A stretch of DNA of 64,000 bases from CAVDRM01 sp963611355 (GTDB lineage Bacteria > Bacillota > Clostridia > Christensenellales > Aristaeellaceae): NCBI GenBank assembly GCA_963611355.1, contig CAVDRM010000011.1:1-64000 (forward strand), given 5' to 3'. Positions 15,090 through 23,263 of the stretch are shown here, piece after piece. Under the pieces are notes generated by a model, which was not told the DNA's origin, searched no databases, and saw nothing but the letters and a program-made list of their open reading frames with translations. Positions within the stretch are counted from its first letter, which is position 1; each line of letters starts with the position of its first letter. Both the position numbers and the translations under genes were made by a program.

Positions 15090-16478
15090 ATGGAAAGATT
15101 GATGAAGAAAAAAGCGCTGCTCCTTGTCCTGCTGCTCCTTGTGGCAACGGGCTTGAGCGGCTGCTATACAGAGCCGGAGGTCATTCAGGGCGGCACGGAT
15201 TCCGTATATAACGGCAATGTGCCCTATCCGGTTTATTCCCAGAGCGTCGAGCCGACGGCTACCCCCACGCCGGACGGCAGCACGGGTCAGCTTGTCATCT
15301 TCCCCGATGTGCAGACGGATGAGCCGACCACCACGAGCACAACTTCCGGAGGCATTACCGTTATCGGCGTAGATACGACCGGCACAATCATTCCGACGGC
15401 CACCCCGACCCCAACGCCCACCGCCTCCACCGTGCTGAAAAAAGGTTCGACCGGCACGGCTGTGCGCGAGCTTCAGCAGAAGCTGAAGAACTTGGGCTAT
15501 CTGACAGGCTCTGTGGACGGCTCTTTCGGCGAGGCGACCGAAAAGGCGGTCAAGGCGTTCCAGAAGGCCGTCGGCCTGAATGCGGACGGCGTGGCGGGTA
15601 CGAAGACGCTTGAAAAGCTGGCAACCAGCAAGGTGACCGCCAAGCCCACCGTGACCCCGACGCCCAAGCCCACCGCCACGCCCGTTGTCAGCAAGAACAC
15701 CTACTTAAAGGTCGGCTCTTCCGGCGCGCAGGTAACCAAGATGCAGGAGCGGCTGATTGCGTTGGGGTACCTGGACGGCAAGGCAACGGGAAAGTTTGAC
15801 AGCATCACGGAGGCCGCCGTCATCGCCTTCCAGAAGCGCAACACCGCTTATTCGGACGGCATCGCCGGTTATCTGACGCTGACCGCCCTCTATCAATCCA
15901 GCGCGAAAAAGGCGTCCACCTCCTCCGGCATTATCGGTATTTCCCTGAAGGAAGGCTCGACCAGCACCTCCGCCGTGAAGACCTTGCAGCGCAAGCTGAA
16001 GGAGCTCCAGTATTTAAGCGGCACGATTGACGGCTCGTTCGGGACGGCCACCACATCGGCGGTCAAGGCGTTCCAGAAGAACAACGGTCTGAACGCGGAC
16101 GGCGTGGCAGGCGGAACGACGCTGACTAAGCTGTTTACGGGCAGCCCCAAGAGCGCCTCGGGATCGAGCGGCAGCGATGATGATGATGATTCCTCGACGG
16201 TAACCAATCCGCCCTCCTACCGCACGGTGACAGAGCCGCCTGCAGGCTCGGACTATATCACCCTGCGTCTTGGCGACAGCGGAACGCCCGTTAAGACCCT
16301 CCAGACCTACCTCAAAAAGAAGGGCTATTTCTCCGGCACGGTGGACGGGCGCTACGGCACGGCCACCTATGAGGCGGTCAAGAAATTCCAGAAGGCCAAG
16401 GGGCTCAAGCAGGACGGCATTGCCGGCGCTGCCACCCAGCGTGTGCTGATTGAGGGTGACTTCCCTATCGGCTCGTAA
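15090..16478 (+). CDS. Lipoprotein with four peptidoglycan-binding repeats
   Basis: 462 aa. A lipoprotein signal peptide ends with GLSGC (Cys25). A low-complexity Thr/Pro-rich linker follows, then four PG_binding_1 domains, each starting like LKKGSTGTAVRELQQKLKNL and containing a GYLTGxVDGxFG ... AVKAFQK ... DGVAG core. They lie at about residues 115-180, 205-270, 288-355 and 395-460, joined by TxTPTP-type and Ser/Asp-rich linkers. No catalytic domain is present, so it probably anchors between membrane and wall. Start: AAGGG is 10 bases before this ATG; an upstream ATG two codons earlier is closer. The gene is monocistronic with a strong terminator. Confidence 0.88.
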   Translation: MERLMKKKALLLVLLLLVATGLSGCYTEPEVIQGGTDSVYNGNVPYPVYSQSVEPTATPTPDGSTGQLVIFPDVQTDEPTTTSTTSGGITVIGVDTTGTIIPTATPTPTPTASTVLKKGSTGTAVRELQQKLKNLGYLTGSVDGSFGEATEKAVKAFQKAVGLNADGVAGTKTLEKLATSKVTAKPTVTPTPKPTATPVVSKNTYLKVGSSGAQVTKMQERLIALGYLDGKATGKFDSITEAAVIAFQKRNTAYSDGIAGYLTLTALYQSSAKKASTSSGIIGISLKEGSTSTSAVKTLQRKLKELQYLSGTIDGSFGTATTSAVKAFQKNNGLNADGVAGGTTLTKLFTGSPKSASGSSGSDDDDDSSTVTNPPSYRTVTEPPAGSDYITLRLGDSGTPVKTLQTYLKKKGYFSGTVDGRYGTATYEAVKKFQKAKGLKQDGIAGAATQRVLIEGDFPIGS

Positions 16479-16491
16479 AACACCTTCTGTT

Positions 16492-16532
16492 TTCAGCCAA
16501 ATGAAGCCGCTGCTTCATTTGGCTGAATTTTT
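16492..16532 (+). terminator. Terminator of the lipoprotein gene
   Basis: Perfect 15-bp stem TTCAGCCAAATGAAG / CTTCATTTGGCTGAA with loop CCGCTG, followed by TTTTT. Beyond it, 16533-16791 is AT-rich and no supported gene was seen there. Confidence 0.95.
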
Positions 16533-16791
16533 ATGTTTTTTGCGCGGCATAATTTCACCGTGCAATCCGGCGGCAGCGCTGAATACACCTTTCAGACGCC
16601 TCGCCTCAATCTTCGAAAAAAGCACCGGCATTCTGCCGCTTTTCAACTCGGAAATCTTTTTGGGTTTTCGATTTCCGCGTATCTGCTTTATGAAAAAATC
16701 CCGATTTTCAGAAAAGAAACCTTTGATTTTTGTATTTTGCATCTGACGCAAAAGGACTGTTTATGGTACGCTTCATTTGTTCGGTGCTGCC

Positions 16792-17076
16792 TTAATACCT
16801 ATCTCCGTATTCCAGCTTTGCTTTTTCGGTGTATTTTCGAATGAAATTTGTTTTGGCATTTGTGTAACCGTCTCTGTTAAACTCATATTCTTTCCATAAT
16901 CTCAATTTCATTCTTTCGTATTCTTTCGCAACATCGGTATGCTCCATGAGATAATCTCTGAAATATAGCTCATCATTATCTCCGATATACTTCAGGTGCA
17001 GGTGAAACACTTTTTCGGCAAACCCTTTTTCCGTATAGCCCTTGTTAAAAGGAATGCTGTCAGAAGTTTCGGGCAT
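16792..17076 (-). pseudogene. C-terminal fragment of a GrpB family protein
   Basis: 94 residues match the second half of GrpB (UPF0157) proteins, nucleotidyltransferase-fold proteins of about 170 aa: IPFNKGYTEKGFAEKVFHLHL, DNDELYFRDYLMEHTDVAKEYERMKLRLW and a closing KLEYGDRY. The N-terminal half with the ISHIGSTAVPG-type motif is absent. The upstream DNA is the 3' end of the GH2 gene only 11 bases away, so the N-terminus was lost by a rearrangement at about 17077-17087. The fragment is AT-richer than its neighbours, which suggests foreign origin. Confidence 0.8.
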
Positions 17077-17087
17077 GCAAACATATA

Positions 17088-19499
17088 TTACTCAACGCAG
17101 GGAATGATTATTTCTTCCGTTTTCATTTTCGATGCGGCAATTTGAACGCTGATTTTTCCTGCCTGGCGTGGAGCGCGGAGCACGGCATAGGCAAGGCCGT
17201 GCCATGTGGTGCGGGTCGTGCTCTTATAGGGTGTACGGTCGTCGGAACGGCCGTTGTCCATGCCCAGAAGCTCCGCGTTTTCGATTGTCAGCGTAACGGG
17301 CAAATCATGATTCGGCACAAGCTGTCCTGCCCGGTCGACCAGCTCAATTTCAAGCTGGGCAACATCCCGACCGTCGGCAGACAGAATTGGCCTGTCGCAG
17401 GAGACCCGCAATGCGGCAGGCTTTCCGATGGGCCGCAGGGTTCGACGGGCGATTTCATCTCCCCGCGCATCATAGCCGATGACGGTGATTTCATCATGCG
17501 TGAACGGGACATCCCAGCTCAAATGCAGGTCGTTGGTGGTGATGGGCGCAAGCGGGCGGTCAAAATGCTCCCAGCGCTGCGTCATGCCCTGACTGGGGAA
17601 TTCATACGCCTTGCGGCCATAGCTTTTTCCATTGACAAACAGTTCTGCGGAAAAGCAGTTTGTATAGGCAATCAGGGGATAAATCTGTCCATCCGAAAGC
17701 GGAAGATTCAGATGGGGGAAAAGGTGCAGCACCGGCTCGTCCTTTTTCCACAGCGATTGATAAAAATAATAGCCATCCTTTTCAAAGCTGCAGCTGTCTA
17801 ACACACCTGCATTGCTGCCTTTGTGCGGCCAGAAGCATTCACCCAGATAATCCACGCCCGTCCACATAAAGCTGCCGATGACAAAGGGGCGCGTGCGCTG
17901 GTATTTCCAAAGCCTTTCCGCCTTCAGCATACGGGCGTAATACACCGTGCGTCCCCAAACGGAATCGGCGCTGTCAAAGGCATAATCGCCGCGTTGCCCG
18001 TTGACGGCAACATCCTCCGTGCCGACGAACAGCCAATCGGGATGCTCGCGTTTTTCTTCATCGAAGAAGGTCTCCGTCCTCTCCCGCCAGCGGTCGACAT
18101 AGTTTACGCCAACCACGTCAAGCTGTTTCAAAAAAGCCTCGGTTGCCGGACGCGGCTCTGCCTTCATCTGGTCGCAGCCCTGCGTGACGGGGCGGGTCGG
18201 GTCAAGCCGATGACAAAGTCCGGCCAGCATTTTTGCATATTTCGCGCCGTCCGCTGCGCCCTGCTCGCCCACCTCGTTGCCGATTGACCACAGCACTACA
18301 GAGGGGTGGTTGCGGTCGCGCTCCACCATGGCCGTCAAATCAGCGGCAAAGCAGGCATCGAACCATTCGGAATAGCCGCGGCTGGAATGGGTGTTCGAGC
18401 CGAATTCCTTCCCTTTCATATAATGCCATTCATCGAACGCTTCATCCATCACCAAAAAGCCAAGCCGGTCGGACAAGTCAAGCAGCGCAGGGTCCGGCGG
18501 ATTATGACTGCACCGCAGGGCATTGCAGCCCATGGCCTTCAGCTTTTTTAAGCGGCGCTCCCAAATCGCCGCCGGAACAGCCGCGCCCACACAGCCGCCG
18601 TCATGATGCAGGCAAACGCCCTTCATCAGCAGCTTGCGCCCATTGAGCAGAAAGCCGTTTTCCGAATCAAAGGCGATTTCCCGAATGCCGAAGGTAAGCG
18701 CCGCTTCGTCCAGCAGCGTTTCTCTCCGATATAAACGAAGAAACGCCAGATACAGCTGCGGCGCATCCACATCCCAGCGCATCGGTGACAATACCTTCAT
18801 TTCCTGACAGACGGAAAGGCGGGGAACCGGCGCAAGAGCGGTGCTGACCTTCGCGCATTCCCTGCCGCTTGGGTCAAGCAGGGTCGTTTGAAGGCAAAGA
18901 CCTTCATTTTCAAAAGCGCCTGCAACTTCTGCCTGTATGCAGACGGTTGCTTCCGCCTCGCTGATGTTTGGCGCGGTCAGGAAAATGCCGGGGATTCGAA
19001 GATGCGTTTTCTCCGTGCGCACAAGGAAGACCTCGCGGGTGATGCCGCTTCCGGTATACCAGCGGGAATTGGGCTGCCGGCTGTTGTTGACGCGCACCAG
19101 CACAGTGTTTTCGCCCTGCCGGACATCTGCCGTCAGCTCTGCTTCAAAGGGCGTATAGCCGTAGACATGGCCGCCCAGATGCACGCCGTTCAGCCATACA
19201 TCGCAGTCCATGTAAACGCCCTCAAAGCGAAGGATATAGCGCTTGTCCGCTTCCCTGTTCAGAAAAAAGACACGTCGATACCAGCCGATGCCCGTCCGCG
19301 CATAGCCGCCTGAGCCGCAGACGGGGGCGTTTTCTTCCGCCGGATAATCCGCGGACCAGTCATGCGGCAGCTGCACGGGCCGCCATGCCGCCGCTTCATC
19401 GGGAAAGCACAGGTTGTCCGTCAGGGCAAACTGCCAATCAAAGCCGAAAAATACGCTTTCCCGAACACGGCCTTTTTCTTCAAAAAAATGCTCCATCAT
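17088..19499 (-). CDS. Glycoside hydrolase family 2 (beta-galactosidase-like)
   Basis: 803 aa, cytoplasmic (no signal peptide). The sugar-binding jelly-roll domain lies at about 15-190 (YRRVFFL, GVYMDCDVWLNGVHLGGHVYGYTPFE), then an immunoglobulin-like domain and the TIM barrel at about 290-590. The acid/base Glu is in WSIGNEVGEQ, and FVGTED is the likely nucleophile region. The C-terminal part has DUF4982-like (AELFVNGKSYGRK) and a further Ig-like domain, as in GH2 beta-galactosidases of gut Firmicutes. GAGGTGAT precedes the start; a second ATG follows directly. It is the last gene of the permease operon, behind a hairpin terminator, so it may be expressed less. Galactoside specificity is inferred. 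Confidence 0.88.
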   Translation of the reverse strand: MMEHFFEEKGRVRESVFFGFDWQFALTDNLCFPDEAAAWRPVQLPHDWSADYPAEENAPVCGSGGYARTGIGWYRRVFFLNREADKRYILRFEGVYMDCDVWLNGVHLGGHVYGYTPFEAELTADVRQGENTVLVRVNNSRQPNSRWYTGSGITREVFLVRTEKTHLRIPGIFLTAPNISEAEATVCIQAEVAGAFENEGLCLQTTLLDPSGRECAKVSTALAPVPRLSVCQEMKVLSPMRWDVDAPQLYLAFLRLYRRETLLDEAALTFGIREIAFDSENGFLLNGRKLLMKGVCLHHDGGCVGAAVPAAIWERRLKKLKAMGCNALRCSHNPPDPALLDLSDRLGFLVMDEAFDEWHYMKGKEFGSNTHSSRGYSEWFDACFAADLTAMVERDRNHPSVVLWSIGNEVGEQGAADGAKYAKMLAGLCHRLDPTRPVTQGCDQMKAEPRPATEAFLKQLDVVGVNYVDRWRERTETFFDEEKREHPDWLFVGTEDVAVNGQRGDYAFDSADSVWGRTVYYARMLKAERLWKYQRTRPFVIGSFMWTGVDYLGECFWPHKGSNAGVLDSCSFEKDGYYFYQSLWKKDEPVLHLFPHLNLPLSDGQIYPLIAYTNCFSAELFVNGKSYGRKAYEFPSQGMTQRWEHFDRPLAPITTNDLHLSWDVPFTHDEITVIGYDARGDEIARRTLRPIGKPAALRVSCDRPILSADGRDVAQLEIELVDRAGQLVPNHDLPVTLTIENAELLGMDNGRSDDRTPYKSTTRTTWHGLAYAVLRAPRQAGKISVQIAASKMKTEEIIIPCVE

Positions 19500-19510
19500 A
19501 TCACCTCTTC

Positions 19511-19545
19511 AAAAACGGGAGAGCAGGTTCGTATCTGCTCTCCCG
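19511..19545 (-). terminator. Hairpin terminator between binding protein and GH2 genes
   Basis: Perfect 11-bp stem CGGGAGAGCAG / CTGCTCTCCCG followed on the minus strand by TTTTT. It may end most transcripts after the binding-protein gene or stabilise their 3' end, with partial read-through into the GH2 gene. Confidence 0.8.
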
Positions 19546-19564
19546 ATGCTTGTCACCTGTTGGT

Positions 19565-21106
19565 TCAGCGCGTTGCGTACCACGCATCATACTGAGCGAA
19601 GAATTCATCATAAATCTGCTGCAGGCCGGAATCATAGCATTTCTGAATCATTTCATCCAGCGTTGCATCCACATCGTCCACCAGACCAAGCTCCAGGATG
19701 GGGACATACTCCTGCAGAACGGACTGCACAGCGGAGGTGTAAGCGGAGACATTGCTGTCATCAAAGACGAAGGTAATGGTCGGGTTGGACATCACGCGCT
19801 TCTGCCAGGCATCCTCCATTTCCTTTTCACGCGCCGGCGTTCCGGCCTCGCTCAGGTTTCCGTTCTTGATGGCCCAGGAAGCGGAAATCAGCATGGCGGG
19901 ATATTCGGTGTTCTTTTCCAGCTTGGTATATTCGCCCTGCTCGTTGATGCTGTAATGCTCGCCCTCAATGCCCAGCAGCAGAAGACGGTTCAGGTATGTA
20001 TCAAACTTAATCATATCCAGCACCATCGCGGCGCGTTCGGGATTGGCAGAGCCGGCGGCAATGGCCATATCATTGTTGGAGTAGGCTTCCGCGCTGACAA
20101 ACTGGTCAGTGTTCAGGTCGTAAGCGGTGCAGTACACGCCCTCATTCTTTTCCGCCTGCTTCATGTAGGTGAACACGGAGGCATTCCAGCAGGTGGATGC
20201 GCCCTGCAGGTTGCCGAAGGCGTCATCATCGGTGATGGTGTTGGTCAGGGCGCTGCGGCTCCAGCAGCCGGCGTCCGCCAGCTCCTTCATGTCATAGGCA
20301 TAGGTGCGGAATTCGTCAAATTCATACACCAGCTTGATGTCGTCCTTGGTGGGCAGGGTCGTTCCGTCGTATTTGTACATCATGTCCATGTAGCTTGAAT
20401 CCAGCGCCAGCAGCGTGCCGAACTGCTCACGATAGACATCCCATGCTTCGTTGTTGTTTTCGGAAGCGGCCAGCGCATAGATGCCGGATTCGGGAGTTTC
20501 CTTTTCGGCGATGGTCAGGAGGAAATTCTTGTAATCCTCCCAGGTTTTCAGCTCGGAGATGCCGTATTTGTCCGCCAAATCCTGACGAATGGCGCAGATT
20601 TTGTTCATGGGCTGCGCCACGTTGGAAGGAACGGCAATCGTCTTGCCGGACAGAGTTGTCTCGTCCCAGCTTGCCTCGGACTGATATTGGGCAGACAGCG
20701 GCATATAGGTCTGAATGAATTCATCGCTCAGTTCATAGAACGAGCCTTTGGCCGCCTCGGTGTACATATAGCACCACGGCGCGGTAAAAATCAGGTCTAT
20801 CTGCTCGCCGCCTGCCAGCACCAAAGAGTACATGGTGCGGTAGTCACTCCAGCTCATGAAGGTCACTTTAAGCTGGGTGTTGAAGGGGAGCAGGTAGTCA
20901 TTGACCAAGCTCAGCACCTTGTCCCAGTCATTGGGCTTGTCGCCGATTAAGTACATATTGACGGTGTAGTCCTTGCTCAAGTCCGTGTTCGCGTAGGTTT
21001 CCGGGGTGGCGGTGATGGTCAGCGTCGGGTCAAGCTCTGCCTGCGCGAAAGCGCAGAGGGAAAGCGCCAGACACAGAGCCAGCATGAGAGCAACCGTTTT
21101 TTTCAT
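19565..21106 (-). CDS. Carbohydrate ABC transporter substrate-binding protein (LplA-type)
   Basis: 513 aa, exported by signal peptide MKKTVALMLALCLALSLCAFAQA. No lipobox Cys is present at the cleavage site, unusual for a Gram-positive binding protein. The fold is that of family 1 extracellular solute-binding proteins, and the C-terminal region (about 330-500, RAAMVLDMIKFDTYLNRLLLLGIEGEHY) recalls DUF3502, found in LplA-type proteins that work with LplB and YtcP permeases for complex sugars. AAGGAGGTATCTCGAT precedes the chosen start; 17 upstream codons are open but without a site. Third gene of the transport operon. Confidence 0.9.
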   Translation of the reverse strand: MKKTVALMLALCLALSLCAFAQAELDPTLTITATPETYANTDLSKDYTVNMYLIGDKPNDWDKVLSLVNDYLLPFNTQLKVTFMSWSDYRTMYSLVLAGGEQIDLIFTAPWCYMYTEAAKGSFYELSDEFIQTYMPLSAQYQSEASWDETTLSGKTIAVPSNVAQPMNKICAIRQDLADKYGISELKTWEDYKNFLLTIAEKETPESGIYALAASENNNEAWDVYREQFGTLLALDSSYMDMMYKYDGTTLPTKDDIKLVYEFDEFRTYAYDMKELADAGCWSRSALTNTITDDDAFGNLQGASTCWNASVFTYMKQAEKNEGVYCTAYDLNTDQFVSAEAYSNNDMAIAAGSANPERAAMVLDMIKFDTYLNRLLLLGIEGEHYSINEQGEYTKLEKNTEYPAMLISASWAIKNGNLSEAGTPAREKEMEDAWQKRVMSNPTITFVFDDSNVSAYTSAVQSVLQEYVPILELGLVDDVDATLDEMIQKCYDSGLQQIYDEFFAQYDAWYATR

Positions 21107-21159
21107 ATCGAGATACCTCCTTGCTATTTGAAGAGCCTTATGGCTCTTTGGTAACATGT

Positions 21160-22074
21160 CTAACCCTTCACTGCGCCGATAGTCAGACCTTTGACGAAGT
21201 AGCGCTGCACAAAGGGATACAGAAGCACGATAGGACCTGTGGCAATGATGGTCATGGCCATCTTCATGCCCTCCAAGGGAACGGAGGGAAGGGCAATGCC
21301 TGATTTTTCCGCCACAATCCGCATGGCCTGCGCACTGCCCAGCATCCGCTGGAGGTAGTATTGCAGGGTGAACATGTTTTCATCCGTGACATAGAGCATA
21401 CAGTTGTACCAGTCATTCCAGTAGGCCAATGCGGAAAACAGGCTCAGCGTGGCAATCAGGGGCTTGCTCAAGGGCAGAATCAGCCGGATATAGATTGTCA
21501 GGTCGTTCGCACCGTCAATCTTGGCCGATTCGATAATGGCTTGCGGAATCCCTGACATAAAGGATTTGGCGATAATCATATTCCAGACCGAGAACATCAG
21601 CGGAAGCAGCAGGCCGAGATAGGAGTTTTTGAAATGCAGATAGCGGGTACACATGATGTACCACGGCACAAGGCCGCTGTTAAAGAGCGTCGTGAAGAAG
21701 AAAAAGAACGAGAAATGATTTCGGTACGGGAAATCCCTGCGGGACAGCACATAGCCCGTCATGGAGGCCAGCCAGACGGCCAGCGCCGTGCCCGCCGCCG
21801 TCACGCCGATGGTGTTGGCATAGGCAATCAGCACACTGGTCGGATTTTTCAGGCACAGGAGATAGCTCTGCACATCAAACGCTCTGGGAAAAATCGGATA
21901 CCCATCCCGAATCAGCGAGGTCTCCGGCGTGAAGGAGGCGATGACGATAAGATAAAAGGGAATCAGGCACATCAGCGCAAACAAGCCTATCAGAACATAG
22001 CCCAGCGTATGGAGGACGACGACATCCTTTGTCCAAACGCGGCGGCTCCTGTGATGCACGGGAACAGCAGTCAT
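21160..22074 (-). CDS. ytcP: Carbohydrate ABC transporter permease (YtcP-type)
   Basis: 304-aa inner membrane permease of the MalG class with about six transmembrane helices. The EAA-like loop reads ESAKIDGANDLTIYIRLILPLSKP. The N-terminus (DVVVLHTLGYVLIGLFALMCLIPFYLIVIASFT) and C-terminal FVQRYFVKGLTIGAVKG are typical of YtcP. AAGGAGGTTTGCTC precedes the start; a long upstream extension of the frame overlaps the lplB gene and has no similarity. It partners the LplB-type permease encoded 16 bases upstream. No ATPase gene is in the operon. Confidence 0.92.
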   Translation of the reverse strand: MTAVPVHHRSRRVWTKDVVVLHTLGYVLIGLFALMCLIPFYLIVIASFTPETSLIRDGYPIFPRAFDVQSYLLCLKNPTSVLIAYANTIGVTAAGTALAVWLASMTGYVLSRRDFPYRNHFSFFFFFTTLFNSGLVPWYIMCTRYLHFKNSYLGLLLPLMFSVWNMIIAKSFMSGIPQAIIESAKIDGANDLTIYIRLILPLSKPLIATLSLFSALAYWNDWYNCMLYVTDENMFTLQYYLQRMLGSAQAMRIVAEKSGIALPSVPLEGMKMAMTIIATGPIVLLYPFVQRYFVKGLTIGAVKG

Positions 22075-22090
22075 GAGCAAACCTCCTTTT

Positions 22091-23044
22091 TTAATACAAT
22101 GCGTAGTCGGGCTGAACACGCTTGACCAAGAAATTGCAGATATTGATAGTGATAAAGCAGAGAACACTCTGATACAGGCCTGCCGCCGCAGATACGCCGA
22201 TGTTGCCGTCCGTGATGAGAAGCTTGAACACATAGGTGTCGATAACCTCGGTATAGGGCTGCAAAATGGCGCTGCTTTTCACGGTCTGGTAGAACAGGCC
22301 GAAGTCGCCCCTGAAAATGTTGCCGATGCCCAGCAGCACCAAAATCATCATGGTGGGCAGCAGCATGGGAATGGTGATATGCCGCACCTTCTGCCAGGCG
22401 TTCGCGCCGTCGATGGTGGCCGCCTCGAAGATTTCCTGGTCAAGCCCTGTGATGGCCGCCAGATATACGACCGAGCCGTAGCCCGTCTGCTTCCACAGCT
22501 TCAGCGCAATCAGCACCGCAGGCCAGGCCTTCGGCGTGTTGTACAGGTCGAAGGGCGGAGAGCCGAAGGCCTTCAGCAAATTCGAGACTACGCCGCGTTC
22601 GTAGTTGAAAACGTTGTATGCGATGGAGCTGACGACCACCCAGCTGATAAAATAGGGCAGGAACATCAGCGTCTGCGCCGTTTTTTTGAAGGACTTGCAG
22701 AGTAACTCGTTTAAGAGGATGGCGCTGCCCATTTCAAAGACGACGCCCAGCAGGATGAAGCCCAGATTATACAGAATCGTGTTGCGGGTCGCCATGCCCA
22801 GCTTGCCGGAAATCATCAGCGCTCGAAAATTATCCAGCCCGTTCCACGGCGAATGATAGATGCCGCCCCGATACTGATATTTTTTGAAGGCCAGCACCAG
22901 ACCGCTCATGGGCGCATAGCTGAAAACAAGCACATAGACGACTGCGGGCAGCAGCATCAGGAGCAGCAGCCAATGCTTTTGAATATTCGACAGAAAGCGC
23001 TGATGGCGTGAGCACGGCCGCACCGAGCTGCATACTTGACGCAT
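22091..23044 (-). CDS. lplB: Carbohydrate ABC transporter permease (LplB-type)
   Basis: 317-aa permease of the MalF class. About six transmembrane helices are seen, starting with WLLLLMLLPAVVYVLVFSY, then the typical PMSGLVLAFKKYQYRGGI. The EAA loop that docks on the ATPase is EAATIDGANAWQKVRHITIPMLLP, and the protein ends VQPDYALY. GAAAGG lies about 10 bases before the ATG. First gene of the permease-permease-binding protein-glycosidase operon, preceded by a candidate promoter with an inverted repeat (23088-23110). Confidence 0.92.
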   Translation of the reverse strand: MRQVCSSVRPCSRHQRFLSNIQKHWLLLLMLLPAVVYVLVFSYAPMSGLVLAFKKYQYRGGIYHSPWNGLDNFRALMISGKLGMATRNTILYNLGFILLGVVFEMGSAILLNELLCKSFKKTAQTLMFLPYFISWVVVSSIAYNVFNYERGVVSNLLKAFGSPPFDLYNTPKAWPAVLIALKLWKQTGYGSVVYLAAITGLDQEIFEAATIDGANAWQKVRHITIPMLLPTMMILVLLGIGNIFRGDFGLFYQTVKSSAILQPYTEVIDTYVFKLLITDGNIGVSAAAGLYQSVLCFITINICNFLVKRVQPDYALY

Positions 23045-23085
23045 ATACTTTCAACCTTTCGGTATGTGTTCCCTTTTGACAGTCT

Positions 23086-23110
23086 CATCATACCACGCCG
23101 CGAGGCGTCG
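23086..23110 (-). promoter_or_regulatory. Candidate regulated promoter of the sugar transport operon
   Basis: On the minus strand a good -10 (TATGAT) has only a weak -35 (TTCCGC, 17 bases away). The spacer holds the inverted repeats ACGCC-TCGC-GGCGT and CCGCGA-CGC-CTCGCGG. A weak -35 with a dyad suits an activator-dependent promoter, presumably served by the AraC-type regulator at 25021. Confidence 0.4.
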
Positions 23111-23177
23111 CGGAAAGACAAAAAAACCAAGAATTTTGGTAAGTTTTTCAGGGTGAAATATGTATAAAACGGAAAAG

Positions 23178-23203
23178 CCTCTGCCTGATATATCAAGCAG
23201 AGG
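23178..23203 (-). terminator. Terminator of the sensor/regulator operon
   Basis: Nearly perfect palindrome: CCTCTGC-TTGATATATCAG-GCAGAGG on the minus strand, then CTTTTCCGTTTT. It lies about 60 bases after the kinase stop and separates the regulators from the transport operon. Confidence 0.7.
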
Positions 23204-23263
23204 AGAAAAAACGGGAAAATATCGGCAGTTGAGTAAAGAAAAAACAGCCCCATTCGCAGCGCG

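Noticed and set aside
15404..15440. Possible tandem DNA repeat or CRISPR-like array in the ACCCCGACC-rich segment
   Set aside because: It encodes the Thr/Pro linker of the lipoprotein; units are short, degenerate and codon-phased, so there is no CRISPR. No CRISPR array was seen anywhere in the window.
16450..16844. Overlapping frames on both strands after the lipoprotein gene
   Set aside because: No ribosome site, no recognisable similarity, and they cross the terminator at 16492-16532.
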